A stretch of 64,000 nucleotides of DNA from Streptomyces antimycoticus (GCF_005405925.1 NZ_BJHV01000001.1:7750001-7814000), one strand, 5' to 3'; shown: positions 17,403 to 26,605, numbered from the stretch's first letter. Numbers and translations are program-made. Notes: generated by a model from the letters alone, not told the origin.

Positions 17403-18158
17403 TCAATCGTCCTTCGCGGCCGCCTTCGCGGCGGCGCGGGGGCCCACCGAGGTGGTCGCCGGCTTGGTCACATCCGCGACCAGCTCCACCAGATCCGGGC
17501 CGTACGCCTGGGAGTTGACCACCTTCAGCAGCAGACAGAAGGAGCCCTGGGTGCCGTACTTCCGGGCCAGCCGGGCGCGGTTGCGGACGAGATGGCGGAC
17601 GGCGGCGCGATGGGTGACCGGCCGCTGACCTGCCGCCAGGAAGACCGGCCGGCTGTCGTCGCCCGCCGTCAGCCGGGCCAGCAGCACATACTCGACCGTG
17701 CCCGGCTCCGGGCGGTAGTGCGTACCGGCGATGGTGAACGTCCCCCGGTCCGTGCCGGAGTCGTCCCCCGGGTGCACGGTGACGCCCGGCAGTAGATTGG
17801 TCATATGGGCGGCGAGCCTGCGGTGCGCGGTCGGATCGCCGACGCAGAACTCGGTGCGCGCGCCGAAGCCCTGCAGCCCCGTGTCATGCGGGGCGACTTC
17901 GGTGTGCGCCCCGCAGTTCTCCACGACCGACGCGAGACCGAGCAGCGCGAGCGCGTCATGGCGGGGGATGCTCCAGTGGGCCGAGGTGCTGTCCCGGTGG
18001 GTGACCAGCACGCACTCCGAACCGTCCGGCAGGCCGAAGAAGCGCTGCTCGCGGGCGCGCTTGCGGCGCCCGAACGCCGAGTGCACGGCCCAGCCGGCGG
18101 CCAGGCCCACGATCAGGGCCGCCGCGGAGGCGATCAGGTCCTGCAGGGTGTCTGTCAT
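17403..18158 (-). CDS. Conserved hypothetical membrane-anchored protein
   Basis: 251 residues. One N-terminal transmembrane helix (LIASAAALIVGLAAGWAVHSAF, residues 8-29) is followed by a basic stretch and a soluble domain of about 200 residues rich in beta strands, with the Ala/Lys-rich tail AAAKAAAKDD. No catalytic motif is recognised. ATG 18158 starts right before the membrane helix and replaces an open frame to 18230. It is convergent with the DrrB-like permease (20-bp gap) and has its own promoter. Confidence 0.75.
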   Translation of the reverse strand: MTDTLQDLIASAAALIVGLAAGWAVHSAFGRRKRAREQRFFGLPDGSECVLVTHRDSTSAHWSIPRHDALALLGLASVVENCGAHTEVAPHDTGLQGFGARTEFCVGDPTAHRRLAAHMTNLLPGVTVHPGDDSGTDRGTFTIAGTHYRPEPGTVEYVLLARLTAGDDSRPVFLAAGQRPVTHRAAVRHLVRNRARLARKYGTQGSFCLLLKVVNSQAYGPDLVELVADVTKPATTSVGPRAAAKAAAKDD

Positions 18159-18326
18159 GGCCGCGCATCGTAGCGGCCGATCGGGTGCGCGTTCGAGCGT
18201 ACGGGTGAACGAACGCGGGAACGGACACATGTACGGATGGCGGGACGGATCGGCGATCTACCCCTGTCGTGGGCATGAGGCTCGCGGGTAGGCTCCGCTC
18301 CCTGTCGTTTCGCTTGGAGGTCACGG

Positions 18327-20213
18327 ATGGGGCACGCCGTACGACCAGCCGCATCGTCAACCACGTCCACCACCCGCGCGTCCGCGGCGGCCGTCCGGCG
18401 CCGACTGCCCGCGCTGGCGGCCGCGGCCGGAATGGTCGCGGTGCTGGGCGTCGTCCCGGCCGGCGCCGCAGGGCAGGAGCAGGACGACACCGCGAAGCCG
18501 GCTCCCGGCAAGACGCCCGTGGCCGTCGGCTATGGCGGCGCGGTCTCCAGCGTGGACGCCGACGCCTCGGCGGCCGGGATCGACGTACTGCGGCACGGGG
18601 GCAACGCGGTGGACGCGGCGGTCGCGACCGCCGCCGCGCTCGGGGTCACCGAGCCGTACTCGGCGGGTGTCGGCGGCGGTGGTTACTTCGTCTACTACAA
18701 CGCCAAGCGGCACAAGGTCTCCACGCTCGACGGCCGCGAGACCGCGCCCCGCAGCGCGGACTCGAAGCTCTTCCTCGGCAAGGACGGCAAACCGCTGCCG
18801 TTCGCCGACGCCGTCACCAGCGGGCTGAGCGTCGGCACCCCCGGCACCCCCGCCACCTGGAACGACGCCCTGAAGGACTGGGGCACCCGCTCGCTGGGGC
18901 AGGTGCTCAGGCCCGCCGAGCGGCTGGCCCGCGACGGGTTCACCGTCGACAGCACCTTCCGTCAGCAGACCGCCGACAACCAGGCCCGCTTCAAGGACTT
19001 CCCGGCCACCGCCAAGCTCTTCCTGCCCGGCGGCGAGCTCCCGAAGGTCGGCTCGACCTTCCGCAACCCCGACCTCGCCCGTACGTACGCGCTGCTGGCC
19101 AAGAAGGGCGTCGGCGCCGTCTACAAGGGCGAGCTGGGCCGCGACATCGTCGACACCGTGCGCAAGCCGCCCGTCGACCCGAAGGCGCAGCGCGTCGTGC
19201 GCGCGGGCGATCTGACGGCCGAGGACCTGCGAGCCTACGGAACGAAGCGGCAGGCCCCGACCCGGACCGCCTACCGCGGTCTGGACGTGTATGGCATGGC
19301 GCCCTCGTCCTCCGGCGGGACCAGCGTCGCCGAGGCGCTCAACATCCTGGAGCGGACCGACCTCTCCAAGCTCAGCGACCTCGACTATCTGCACCGTTAT
19401 ATCGAGGCCAGCCGGATCGCCTTCGCCGACCGGGGCCGCTGGGTCGGCGACCCCGCCGCCGAGGACGTCCCCACCAAGGGGCTCACCTCACAGCGGTTCG
19501 CCGACTCCCGGGCCTGCCTGATCAAGGACGACGCGGTGCTCAAGAGCCCCGTACCGCCCGGTGACCCGAACAGCCCGTCCGCACCCGGCTCCTGCGACAC
19601 CCGTGGCCACGCCGCCCCGACCACGTACGAGGGCGAGAACACCACGCATCTCACGGTCGCCGACAAGTGGGGCAATGTCGTGGCCTACACCCTCACCATC
19701 GAGCAGACCGGCGGCAGCGGGATCACCGTCCCCGGCCGTGGCTTCCTGCTCAACAACGAGCTGACCGACTTCTCCTTCGCGCCCGCCGACCCCGCCGTCC
19801 ACGACCCGAACCTGCCGGGCCCGGGGAAGCGGCCGCGCTCGTCCATGTCGCCGACGATCGTGCTGGACGGCCACCAGCCGGTGCTGGCGCTGGGCTCCCC
19901 GGGCGGGGCGACCATCATCACCACCGTGCTGCAGACCCTGCTGAACCACCTCGACCGGGGCATGCCGCTGGTCGACGCGATCGCCGCACCGCGCGCCAGC
20001 CAGCGCAACGCCGCCCAGACGGAGCTGGAGCCGGGGCTGTGGAACGGCCCGGAGCGCGCCAAGCTGGAGGCGCTCGGCCACTCCTTCAAGCAGAACCCCG
20101 AGATCGGGGCGGCCACCGGTGTGCAGCGGCTGTCCGGCGGACGGTGGCTGGCCGCGGCCGAGACGGAACGGCGGGGCGGCGGCTCGGCGATGGTGGTCAG
20201 CCCGAAGCGCTGA
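18327..20213 (+). CDS. ggt: Gamma-glutamyltransferase, secreted
   Basis: 628 residues. It transfers or hydrolyses gamma-glutamyl groups, for example of glutathione or poly-glutamate. A long basic/Ser-Thr leader and signal-like helix (PALAAAAGMVAVLGVVPAGAAG) predict export. The Ntn-hydrolase cleavage site TTHLTVADKWGN places the catalytic Thr at residue 439. The glycine-rich oxyanion region LALGSPGG and the SSMSPTIV stretch are present. The precursor would split into about 438- and 190-residue subunits. TTGGAGG lies 6 nt before ATG 18327. Single-gene unit. Confidence 0.94.
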   Translation: MGHAVRPAASSTTSTTRASAAAVRRRLPALAAAAGMVAVLGVVPAGAAGQEQDDTAKPAPGKTPVAVGYGGAVSSVDADASAAGIDVLRHGGNAVDAAVATAAALGVTEPYSAGVGGGGYFVYYNAKRHKVSTLDGRETAPRSADSKLFLGKDGKPLPFADAVTSGLSVGTPGTPATWNDALKDWGTRSLGQVLRPAERLARDGFTVDSTFRQQTADNQARFKDFPATAKLFLPGGELPKVGSTFRNPDLARTYALLAKKGVGAVYKGELGRDIVDTVRKPPVDPKAQRVVRAGDLTAEDLRAYGTKRQAPTRTAYRGLDVYGMAPSSSGGTSVAEALNILERTDLSKLSDLDYLHRYIEASRIAFADRGRWVGDPAAEDVPTKGLTSQRFADSRACLIKDDAVLKSPVPPGDPNSPSAPGSCDTRGHAAPTTYEGENTTHLTVADKWGNVVAYTLTIEQTGGSGITVPGRGFLLNNELTDFSFAPADPAVHDPNLPGPGKRPRSSMSPTIVLDGHQPVLALGSPGGATIITTVLQTLLNHLDRGMPLVDAIAAPRASQRNAAQTELEPGLWNGPERAKLEALGHSFKQNPEIGAATGVQRLSGGRWLAAAETERRGGGSAMVVSPKR

Positions 20214-20299
20214 TCCGACGCGGTGGGTCGGCGGGCTCGGGTGCGATCCAGGCGCCCGCCGACCAGGTTCTGGCTCTGCGGCTTCTCAGCCAGCAGTTG

Positions 20300-20857
20300 T
20301 CAGCCCAGCAGGCCGATGATCGCGTCGGTGGAGTCGGTCTCCCCGAGCCGGGGGAAGATCTTCTCGACGCTGTTGCGGTGCGCCTCGGCGTCCATGTCGG
20401 TCATGGCGTCGGTCGCCAGGGTCACGTGATACCCGTGCGCGTACGCGCCACGGGCCGTGGACTCCACACCGATGCTGGTGGCGATGCCGCCGAGCACCAC
20501 CTGGGTCACCCCGCGACGGCGCAGCTGGAGGTCGAGGTCGGTGCCGTGGAAGGCGCCCCAGGTGTGCTTGGTGACCACGACGTCGCCGTCCTCGTGGCCG
20601 AGTTCCGGCACGAGGTCGGCGAAGTCGGCCGGGAACTGCCCGCCCCCGCCGCCCCCCTGCGCTTCGGTGCGGCCCGGCGCCCCGGCCACGACCCGGACGA
20701 GGACGACCGGCAGCCCGCGCTTGCGGAACGCGGCCGCCAGCCGGGCACCGCGCTCGATGACCTCGGCGGTGGGGTGGACGGTGGGCAGTCCGGCGATGCC
20801 CTTCTGGAGGTCGACGAGGACCAGGGCGGTGTTCGGGTCGAGCGTGGTGGCGGACAT
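20300..20857 (-). CDS. Isochorismatase-fold hydrolase lacking the catalytic cysteine
   Basis: 185 residues. The fold is shown by LVLVDLQKGI (Asp), VVTKHTWGAF (Lys) and IATSIGVESTARGAYAHGYHVTLATDAMTDM. In cysteine hydrolases (nicotinamidase, carbamoylase) the residue before VES is Cys; here it is Gly, as in true isochorismatases such as EntB/PhzD, which work without Cys. A vinyl-ether or other Cys-independent hydrolysis is therefore more likely than amidase activity. CAGGAGG precedes ATG 20857. The very long frame upstream is a shadow of the MFS gene. Confidence 0.85.
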   Translation of the reverse strand: MSATTLDPNTALVLVDLQKGIAGLPTVHPTAEVIERGARLAAAFRKRGLPVVLVRVVAGAPGRTEAQGGGGGGQFPADFADLVPELGHEDGDVVVTKHTWGAFHGTDLDLQLRRRGVTQVVLGGIATSIGVESTARGAYAHGYHVTLATDAMTDMDAEAHRNSVEKIFPRLGETDSTDAIIGLLG

Positions 20858-20880
20858 GGTGCCTCCTGGGGCGGGTCTGA

Positions 20881-20945
20881 GTCTGTGGGTCTGTGGGCCT
20901 GGGGGCCTGGGGGCCTGGGGGCCTGTGGGTCTGTGGGCCTGTGAG
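20881..20945. repeat. Simple tandem repeat, CTGKGGGYC units
   Basis: About seven 9-10 bp units alternating CTGTGGGTCTGTGGGCCTG and CCTGGGGGC, in the gap between the isochorismatase-fold gene and the MFS gene. Strand-asymmetric G-run on the plus strand; possible slippage site or G-quadruplex. No gene here. Confidence 0.8.
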
Positions 20946-20964
20946 TCGTATGGGTAAGGGGGGG

Positions 20965-22446
20965 TCAGGTGCGGGTACGGGCGCGGCCGCGCAGGGCCCG
21001 GTCGGTGGCGGTCAGCAGCAGCACCGCGAGGCTGAGCGCACCCGCCACCATGGCGATGCCGTGCAGCCCGGGGGCGGTCGCCCGCTGTTCGTAGAAGAGC
21101 CCGATCAGCCCGGCGGCGGTGATCGCGCCGAGGTACTGCGAGGTGCGCTGCAGTCCGGCCGCCGCACCGACGCTCTCGCGCGGGGCCTGGGCGTAGACGG
21201 CGGCCTGGTTGCCGGTCGAGGACAGCCCCTGCGGCAGCCCGAAGAGGACCGCGGCCAGCAGCAGCGCGAGCAGCGGGGTGGACTCGTCGGCGAGCAGCAG
21301 CACCCCGCTCCCCGCGGCGAGCAGGACGGCCGCGAGGACGAGCGGCGCGTAGATGCCCTTCGTACGGGCGCCGAGCAGTGAGCACACGGCGGCCGCGGCC
21401 GACATGGGCAGCATGATCAGTCCGGCCCGGGAGGCGGAGTACCCGTGGCCCTCCTCCAGCCACTGCGCGTATCCGTACATGACCATGTAGATGACCAGGT
21501 ACGCGGTGCCATGGCGGAGGTAGGTGAGGGCGAGGGAGTGGTTGCGGCCGATCATCCGCAGATCGATGAAGGGGCGGGGACGGCGCAGCTGCCACCAGGT
21601 CAGGGCCGCCGCGAGGACCAGGACGACGGGCAGCAGCGCCCAGTGGGGCCGCTCCAGGTCCATCAGGAAGACCATGAGGGTGGTGAGAGTGCCGGTGAAC
21701 AGCGCGATCCCGAGCGGATCGAAGGCCGCGCCCGCCGTCCGTGCCGCGGCGTCCTCGCCGTCCGCGCCGTCCGCGTTCGCCATCCGGGTCCTGGGGAGCC
21801 AGCGCAGCGCGAGGGCGATGCCGAGGAGGGCCAGCGGCACATTGACCGCGAAGATCGCCCGCCATCCGGCCGTCGCGGTGAGCACCCCGCCCAGCACCGG
21901 CCCGACCGCCGCGCTGCCGAGCGCGGCGAGCGAGAGCCGGCCGAGCACGGGGCGCGGTGTCTCGCGCCCGGTGGCGACGGACTGGGCGCGCAGTAGCGCC
22001 ATCGCCGCGGGGTACGCCGCGGACGTACCGATGCCGAGCAGCACGCGCGAGGCGATCAGCCAGCCGAACGAGGGCGCCAGCGCGCCCACGAGCCCGGCGG
22101 CGCACACCACGAGCAGCCCGCAGAGGAAGATCCGGCGCGGCCCGAGCAGATCGGCGAGCCGTCCCATCGCGGGCTGCCCCACGGCGCTGGCGAGGTAGAG
22201 GGAGGCGACCAGCCAGGCGGTCCGGGCGGCGCCGACACCGAAGTCATGGCCGATGGCCACCAGCCCGGTGGCGATCATCGTGGAGTTGACGGGGTTGAGG
22301 ATTGAGCCGATGAGCAGCGGGGTCATCAGCCGGGGGCCGAAGGGGTCGGCGGTGTCGCCGGAGCCGGCTGGTTCGCCCGGGACGGGGCTCGCGCCCGCCG
22401 CCCCGGTCCCCGGGGGTATGGCGGGCTTGCCCACGGTGTCGGTCAT
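20965..22446 (-). CDS. MFS transporter, drug/H+ antiporter type
   Basis: 493 residues with about 14 hydrophobic segments. The motif A-like loop GRLADLLGPRRIF follows TM2, and SRVLLGIGTSAAYPAAMALLRA resembles motif C regions of drug antiporters. The N-terminal 40 residues are Pro/Gly-rich and soluble. It overlaps the upstream MarR gene by 4 bp (ATGA), so the regulator and pump form one operon. Substrate unknown; export of a toxic aromatic compound is the usual role of MarR-MFS pairs. Confidence 0.9.
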   Translation of the reverse strand: MTDTVGKPAIPPGTGAAGASPVPGEPAGSGDTADPFGPRLMTPLLIGSILNPVNSTMIATGLVAIGHDFGVGAARTAWLVASLYLASAVGQPAMGRLADLLGPRRIFLCGLLVVCAAGLVGALAPSFGWLIASRVLLGIGTSAAYPAAMALLRAQSVATGRETPRPVLGRLSLAALGSAAVGPVLGGVLTATAGWRAIFAVNVPLALLGIALALRWLPRTRMANADGADGEDAAARTAGAAFDPLGIALFTGTLTTLMVFLMDLERPHWALLPVVLVLAAALTWWQLRRPRPFIDLRMIGRNHSLALTYLRHGTAYLVIYMVMYGYAQWLEEGHGYSASRAGLIMLPMSAAAAVCSLLGARTKGIYAPLVLAAVLLAAGSGVLLLADESTPLLALLLAAVLFGLPQGLSSTGNQAAVYAQAPRESVGAAAGLQRTSQYLGAITAAGLIGLFYEQRATAPGLHGIAMVAGALSLAVLLLTATDRALRGRARTRT

Positions 22447-22976
22447 TCCTGGACCAGCCGCTTGAGCAGATCGGTGGCCTCGGCGAGGGTGCGGCGCTCA
22501 TCGGCGTCCAGGCGGGTGTCGATCGCGTCGAGCAGCCAGCTCTGCTTGGCCTGCCGTACCGATGCGATCGCCTCATGCCCCCGCTCGGTGATCGAGAAGA
22601 CCACCTGCCGTCCATCGGTGGGATGCGGGGTCCGCTCGACCAGCGTCTGTTCCTCCAGCGTGGCCAGGATCATGCGCATCGACTGCGGCCGCACCAGCTC
22701 GGCGCGGGCCAGCGCGGCGGTGGTGGTCGGCCCCTCGGTGTACAGCCTGCTGATGACCGCGCGCTGGGAGGGCGTGAGCGCTCCCTGCGAGGAGGCCGCC
22801 CGCATACGGCGCATCAGCTGGCTGACGACCGCGGCGAGGTCGACGGCGATGCGCTCCTCGGCCCGCGGGCCGGGCTCCGGGCGTTGCCCGGTCCCTGGCC
22901 GGGGCCCGGTCTCTGGCCGAGGGCCGGTCTCTGGCCGGGAGGCGGGCTCGGTGGGCGGGTGATCAGGCGTGGCCAT
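22443..22976 (-). CDS. MarR-family transcriptional regulator
   Basis: 177 residues. The winged helix is seen in LTPSQRAVISRLYTEGPTTTAALARAELVRPQSMRMILATLEEQTLVERTPHPTDGRQVVFSITERG. The first 40 residues are an unusual Arg-Pro-Glu-Thr-Gly-Pro repeat (about four RPxTGP units). It probably controls the co-transcribed MFS pump through the perfect palindrome 26 bp upstream of its start. Confidence 0.9.
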   Translation of the reverse strand: MATPDHPPTEPASRPETGPRPETGPRPGTGQRPEPGPRAEERIAVDLAAVVSQLMRRMRAASSQGALTPSQRAVISRLYTEGPTTTAALARAELVRPQSMRMILATLEEQTLVERTPHPTDGRQVVFSITERGHEAIASVRQAKQSWLLDAIDTRLDADERRTLAEATDLLKRLVQE

Positions 22977-23002
22977 GCCCTCACCCTAGGAGTTCGACAG
23001 AT

Positions 23003-23016
23003 AAACTTGCAAGTTT
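23003..23016. promoter_or_regulatory. Perfect palindrome AAACTTGCAAGTTT, candidate MarR operator
   Basis: 14-bp perfect palindrome in the 161-bp divergent gap between the MarR gene and the Pro/Ala-rich hypothetical gene, 26 bp upstream of the MarR start. The half-site AAACTTGC is the same as in the TetR/DrrAB gap 7.4 kb to the left. Confidence 0.65.
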
Positions 23017-23137
23017 GCCTGTTGTGTGCGGAGCAGGAAAAGCGCTCGTAGCGCAGCCGTAACCGAATCCGTAACACGCAGGGTGTCGAATGCGTGGCCT
23101 TGGGCCGTGCATCGTCCGAGGGGGAGGGGAGGGGGCC

Positions 23138-25077
23138 ATGGCGAGCGGACAACTCCCGGCCGAGGTCGAGGAGTTCGCGAGATATCTGCGGGCCCTGGCG
23201 AGGCGGCTGGACGCGGGGACGGGCTGGTACGGCGTCTTCGCCCTGCGCGACCCCGAGGGACTGCGGGCCTGTCTGGACGGCCTGGAGGTGCCGCCGTGGG
23301 ACGTCGTCCAGTCCCTGCTGCAGGACCTCTCCACCCAGCGCGGCGCCGACGCCGCCCAGGAGGCGGCGGCCCGCGCTTCGACGCTCTACCGTGCCTCGGT
23401 CGCGGCCCACGACACCGGGCCCGGCAGCCGCGAGGCGCTCCAGACCCGTCTGGACGGCATGCTCCGCGAGCAGCGGAACGCCGCCCTTCGCGAACGCGAC
23501 CTCCAGGCGGCGATATCCGCCACCGAGGGCGCGGCCGACCGCGAACGCCTCGGCGCGGAGCTGGCCTGGGCCCACGATGACTGGCGTCGCGCGACGGCCC
23601 GTACCGAAGAACTGCACGCCCGCCTCACCGCCCTCACGCCCCGTCCCTCCGGGCCCTCGGCCCCGGGGACCGGGCCCCCCGCGGCGGCGGCCCCGACCGC
23701 GGGCCCTACGCCAACCGCGCCCGCCCCGGCGCCCCGGCCGTCGGCCCAGACGGGGGCCACGCCGACCGTGCCTGGCCCGGTGCCCTGGTCGTCGGCCCAG
23801 ACGGGGCCCACGCCGACCGCGCCCGCCCCGGTGCCCCGGTCGTCGGTCCAGACGGGGCCCACGCCGACTGTGCCTGGCCTGGCGCCGCGGCCGTTGCCCC
23901 CGCCGGCGGGGATCAGGCCGCCGGGCACCTCCGTGGGTGCTCCCGCGTCTGCTGTGGGGTCGGACGGGGACGCGTCTGTCGAGCCCGTCGCGCAGGGTTC
24001 GGCGCCCGCGTCGACAGCGTCCGCGCCCGCCCCTGGCCCGCGCGGCCTCGGCCGCGCGGGGCGCGGTTTGCCGGAGTCGAGGAGCGGGGAGCGGCGCCGC
24101 GCTCGACGGCTTCGGAGGCCGGGTTCCGCGCCGCTGCGGAGGCTGTGGCGGTGGCCCCGATGGCGGGGCCCACGTCACCGGGCACTCCTGCTGGCGCCTC
24201 CGCGTCTGGTGTGGATTCGCGCGCGGATGAGCCTTTCGGGTCCCCCGCGCCGGGCGGGGAGCCCGCGTCTGCCGCGTCTGCTCCCGCCCCTGGCCCCGCG
24301 CGGCCTCGGCCGCGCGGGGCGCGGTTTGCCGGGGCCGGAGGCGAGGGTACGGCGGCGCCGACGCCGGCCTCACCCGCCCCGCCCTTGGCGGAGAGCGGAA
24401 CGGAGGTCCCCGCGACTCCGCGCGGTGCTCGGTTCGCCGGGGCGTACGACGGCGAGGGTGGCGGCAAGCGCCGTAAGCGGGACAAGGCGGCGGACGACGG
24501 GCGGCGGCTCGCCCGTGAAGCGGCGGAGCGTGCCGACACGCGACGTGACGCCCAGGAGGCCGTCGCGCGGCTCGGCCGACTCAGGGCGGTGGGCCGCTCC
24601 GGCGAGGCCCATGTCGTGCTCTACGAGGCCGCTGCCTGGCCCGCTCCACGGTTGCCCGTCCTCGCGGAGGAGCTGGAGCGCGCCGGACTCGGGGCCGATG
24701 TGTCCACGCTGCTGTGGGAGATGGCGTGTCTGCCGCCCACACGGCTCGCCGCAGCCGCCGAAGCGCTGGTCGCGGCGGACCGCGCGGACGACGGCGAGCG
24801 GCTGTTACGGCAGAGCGTCTCCCGCCCCGCCCCCGAGGTGGCCCACACCGCCCAGGCGCTCCTCGCGGCGGGCGCACCTCGCGGGGCGGCGTTTCTGCTG
24901 GAGGCGCTCGTACGGGCCCGTACGCCGGAGGAGGCGGCGCGGGCGGCGGCGGAGGACCCCGCCACGTTGGTGCCCCTGCTGCTCGAAGTCGCCGCTGGCG
25001 TGTCCTCCAGCAGTCACCACGACCTAGCCCATGCGTTGCGCGCTGCGGGGCTGCCGGGCGTACCCGGTCTGGCCTGA
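23138..25077 (+). CDS. Pro/Ala-rich hypothetical protein with helical ends, one frameshift
   Basis: Reads as about 646 residues after repair. The N-terminal 190 residues are helical (EVEEFARYLRALARRLD...), then comes a disordered Pro/Thr/Ala region with a 17-residue tandem repeat, three RGARFAG motifs, a basic patch (KRRKRDK) and a helical C-terminal 200 residues. The frame changes near 24035-24040. The block CCTGGCCCGCGCGGCCTCGG there recurs about 250 bp later with one more C, and the second copy is in the correct frame, so one C is missing. A rare TTA codon at 24805-24807 makes expression potentially bldA-dependent. GGGGAGGGGG precedes ATG 23138. Function unknown. Confidence 0.72.
23708..23890 (+). 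repeat. 51-bp in-gene tandem repeat (17-residue units)
   Basis: Units begin at 23708, 23759, 23810 and 23861 and encode TPT[A/V]P[A/G]xxPxxSxQTG[A/P]. About 3.6 copies in the disordered part of the hypothetical protein. Copies alternate between an A-type (APAP) and a V-type (VPGP), suggesting a duplicated pair. Confidence 0.85.
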
Positions 25078-25762
25078 GCCTGAGCCTGAGCCTGAGCCCG
25101 GGCGTGGGTCTCGGGTGGTGGCTCGTTCGAGCTGGTCGGGGTGGTTGGGTGCGGCGCCGTTTCGCGCCTTCGGCGCATTTGAGCAGCGGCGGCGGCGGTG
25201 GTGGGGGGGCGCGGCGCCGCTGCCGGGCGCCGGGTCGGTGGGTGGCTCCGCTGGGAGGGGGTTGGGGCGGTGCCGGGCAGCAGGGAGGGGGTTGGGGTAC
25301 CCCTCTCGAAATCGTTTGACAAATTAGTTGCTTCAGATCAAGCGTTTTTTTGGGGGGTACCCCGAGGGGCCGTTAGCCCGGATGGGTCAGCCTCGGGCCA
25401 CGGGAGCCGCCACCCGGGCCCGCCCCGCGCCCTGCGGGGATTCCCCCGCCCCCGGCGGTCCGGCAGCCGCCCTGGCTTCCGGGCGTAGGTGCCGCTACCG
25501 GCGCCTGCCCCCAACGGCCCGGCGGTCGGCGACGCGGCCCGCGCCCCCGCCGCCGCTGCTCAATCGCGCCGAAGGCGCGAGGCGAAACCCGTACCCACCC
25601 ACCGGCCCTCGCCCCGATCGCCCCCACCCCGCCACCCGACAAAACAGGAAACGTGATCGTCTTCGTTGAGTAACGGCGGCGGTATTGCCAGAGTGGTCAG
25701 TGCGCTCTTACGTTCTTCACAGCCGGATTCTACGTGCGTAGACACAGGTTGAGGAGCTGATC
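25078..25762. other. 685-bp non-coding region with inverted repeats and AT-rich core
   Basis: Begins with four or five GCCTGA hexamers right at the upstream stop. It contains a pair of inverted repeats of about 38 bp (25161-25196 and 25547-25584, both carrying GCGCCTTCGGCGC or its complement next to a GAGCAGCGGCGG block). Between them is an AT-rich stretch flanked by two GGGGTACCCC palindromes (25294-25303, 25354-25363). No gene is supported. The right end holds the promoter of the pyrimidine operon. Confidence 0.65.
25730..25741. promoter_or_regulatory. CTACG-TG-CGTAG palindrome upstream of pyrimidine operon
   Basis: Imperfectly centred palindrome 22 bp before the first start codon, close to the GAGGAG ribosome-binding site (25751-25756). 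It could be an operator of the catabolic operon. No regulator gene is adjacent in the window. Confidence 0.35.
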
Positions 25763-26605
25763 ATGGCCAACCTCGTACGTGCCGCTCTCGTCCAGGCCAC
25801 CTGGACCGGCGATACCGAATCGATGATCGCGAAGCATGAGGAGTACGCCCGGCAGGCGGCCGCGCAGGGCGCCAAGGTGATTGGCTTCCAGGAGGTGTTC
25901 AACGCGCCCTACTTCTGCCAAGTGCAGGAGGCGGAGCACTACCGGTGGGCGGAGCCGGTGCCGGATGGGCCGACCGTGCAGCGGATGCGGGAGCTGGCGC
26001 GGGAGACCGGCATGGTGATCGTGGTGCCGGTCTTCGAGCTCGAGCAGTCGGGCTTCTACTACAACACCGCGGCCGTGATCGACGCGGACGGCAGCTATCT
26101 GGGCAAGTACCGCAAGCACCACATCCCGCAGGTCAAGGGGTTCTGGGAGAAGTACTACTTCAAGCCGGGAAACGTGGGCTGGCCGGTGTTCGACACCGCG
26201 GTCGGCAGGGTCGGGGTGTACATCTGCTACGACCGCCACTTCCCCGAGGGCTGGCGTGCGCTGGGCCTGGCCGGGGCGCAGCTCGTCTACAACCCCTCGG
26301 CCACCTCCCGCGGGCTGTCGGCCTACCTCTGGCAGCTGGAACAGCCCGCCGCGGCCGTCGCCAATGAGTACTTCATCGCCGCGATCAACCGCGTCGGCAC
26401 CGAGGAGTACGGCGACAACGACTTCTACGGCACCAGCTACTTCGTCGATCCGCGCGGCCAGTTCGTCGGCGATGTGGCCAGTGACAAGGAGGAGGAGCTG
26501 ATCGTCCGCGACCTCGACTTCGGTCTGATCGACGAGGTGCGGCAGCAGTGGGCGTTCTACCGCGACCGGCGCCCCGACGCCTACGAGGGGCTGGTGAACC
26601 CATGA
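25763..26605 (+). CDS. Nitrilase-superfamily amidase, N-carbamoyl-beta-alanine hydrolase type
   Basis: 280 residues. The Glu-Lys-Cys triad is visible: E44 (GFQEVF), K118 (KYRKHHIP) and C155 (YICYDRHFPE). In this operon it most likely hydrolyses N-carbamoyl-beta-alanine to beta-alanine, CO2 and ammonia, the last ring-derived step of reductive pyrimidine degradation. N-carbamoyl-D-amino acid hydrolysis (hydantoin route) is the alternative. GAGGAG lies 6 nt before ATG 25763. First gene of a five-gene operon; the stop overlaps the aminotransferase start. Confidence 0.9.
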   Translation: MANLVRAALVQATWTGDTESMIAKHEEYARQAAAQGAKVIGFQEVFNAPYFCQVQEAEHYRWAEPVPDGPTVQRMRELARETGMVIVVPVFELEQSGFYYNTAAVIDADGSYLGKYRKHHIPQVKGFWEKYYFKPGNVGWPVFDTAVGRVGVYICYDRHFPEGWRALGLAGAQLVYNPSATSRGLSAYLWQLEQPAAAVANEYFIAAINRVGTEEYGDNDFYGTSYFVDPRGQFVGDVASDKEEELIVRDLDFGLIDEVRQQWAFYRDRRPDAYEGLVNP

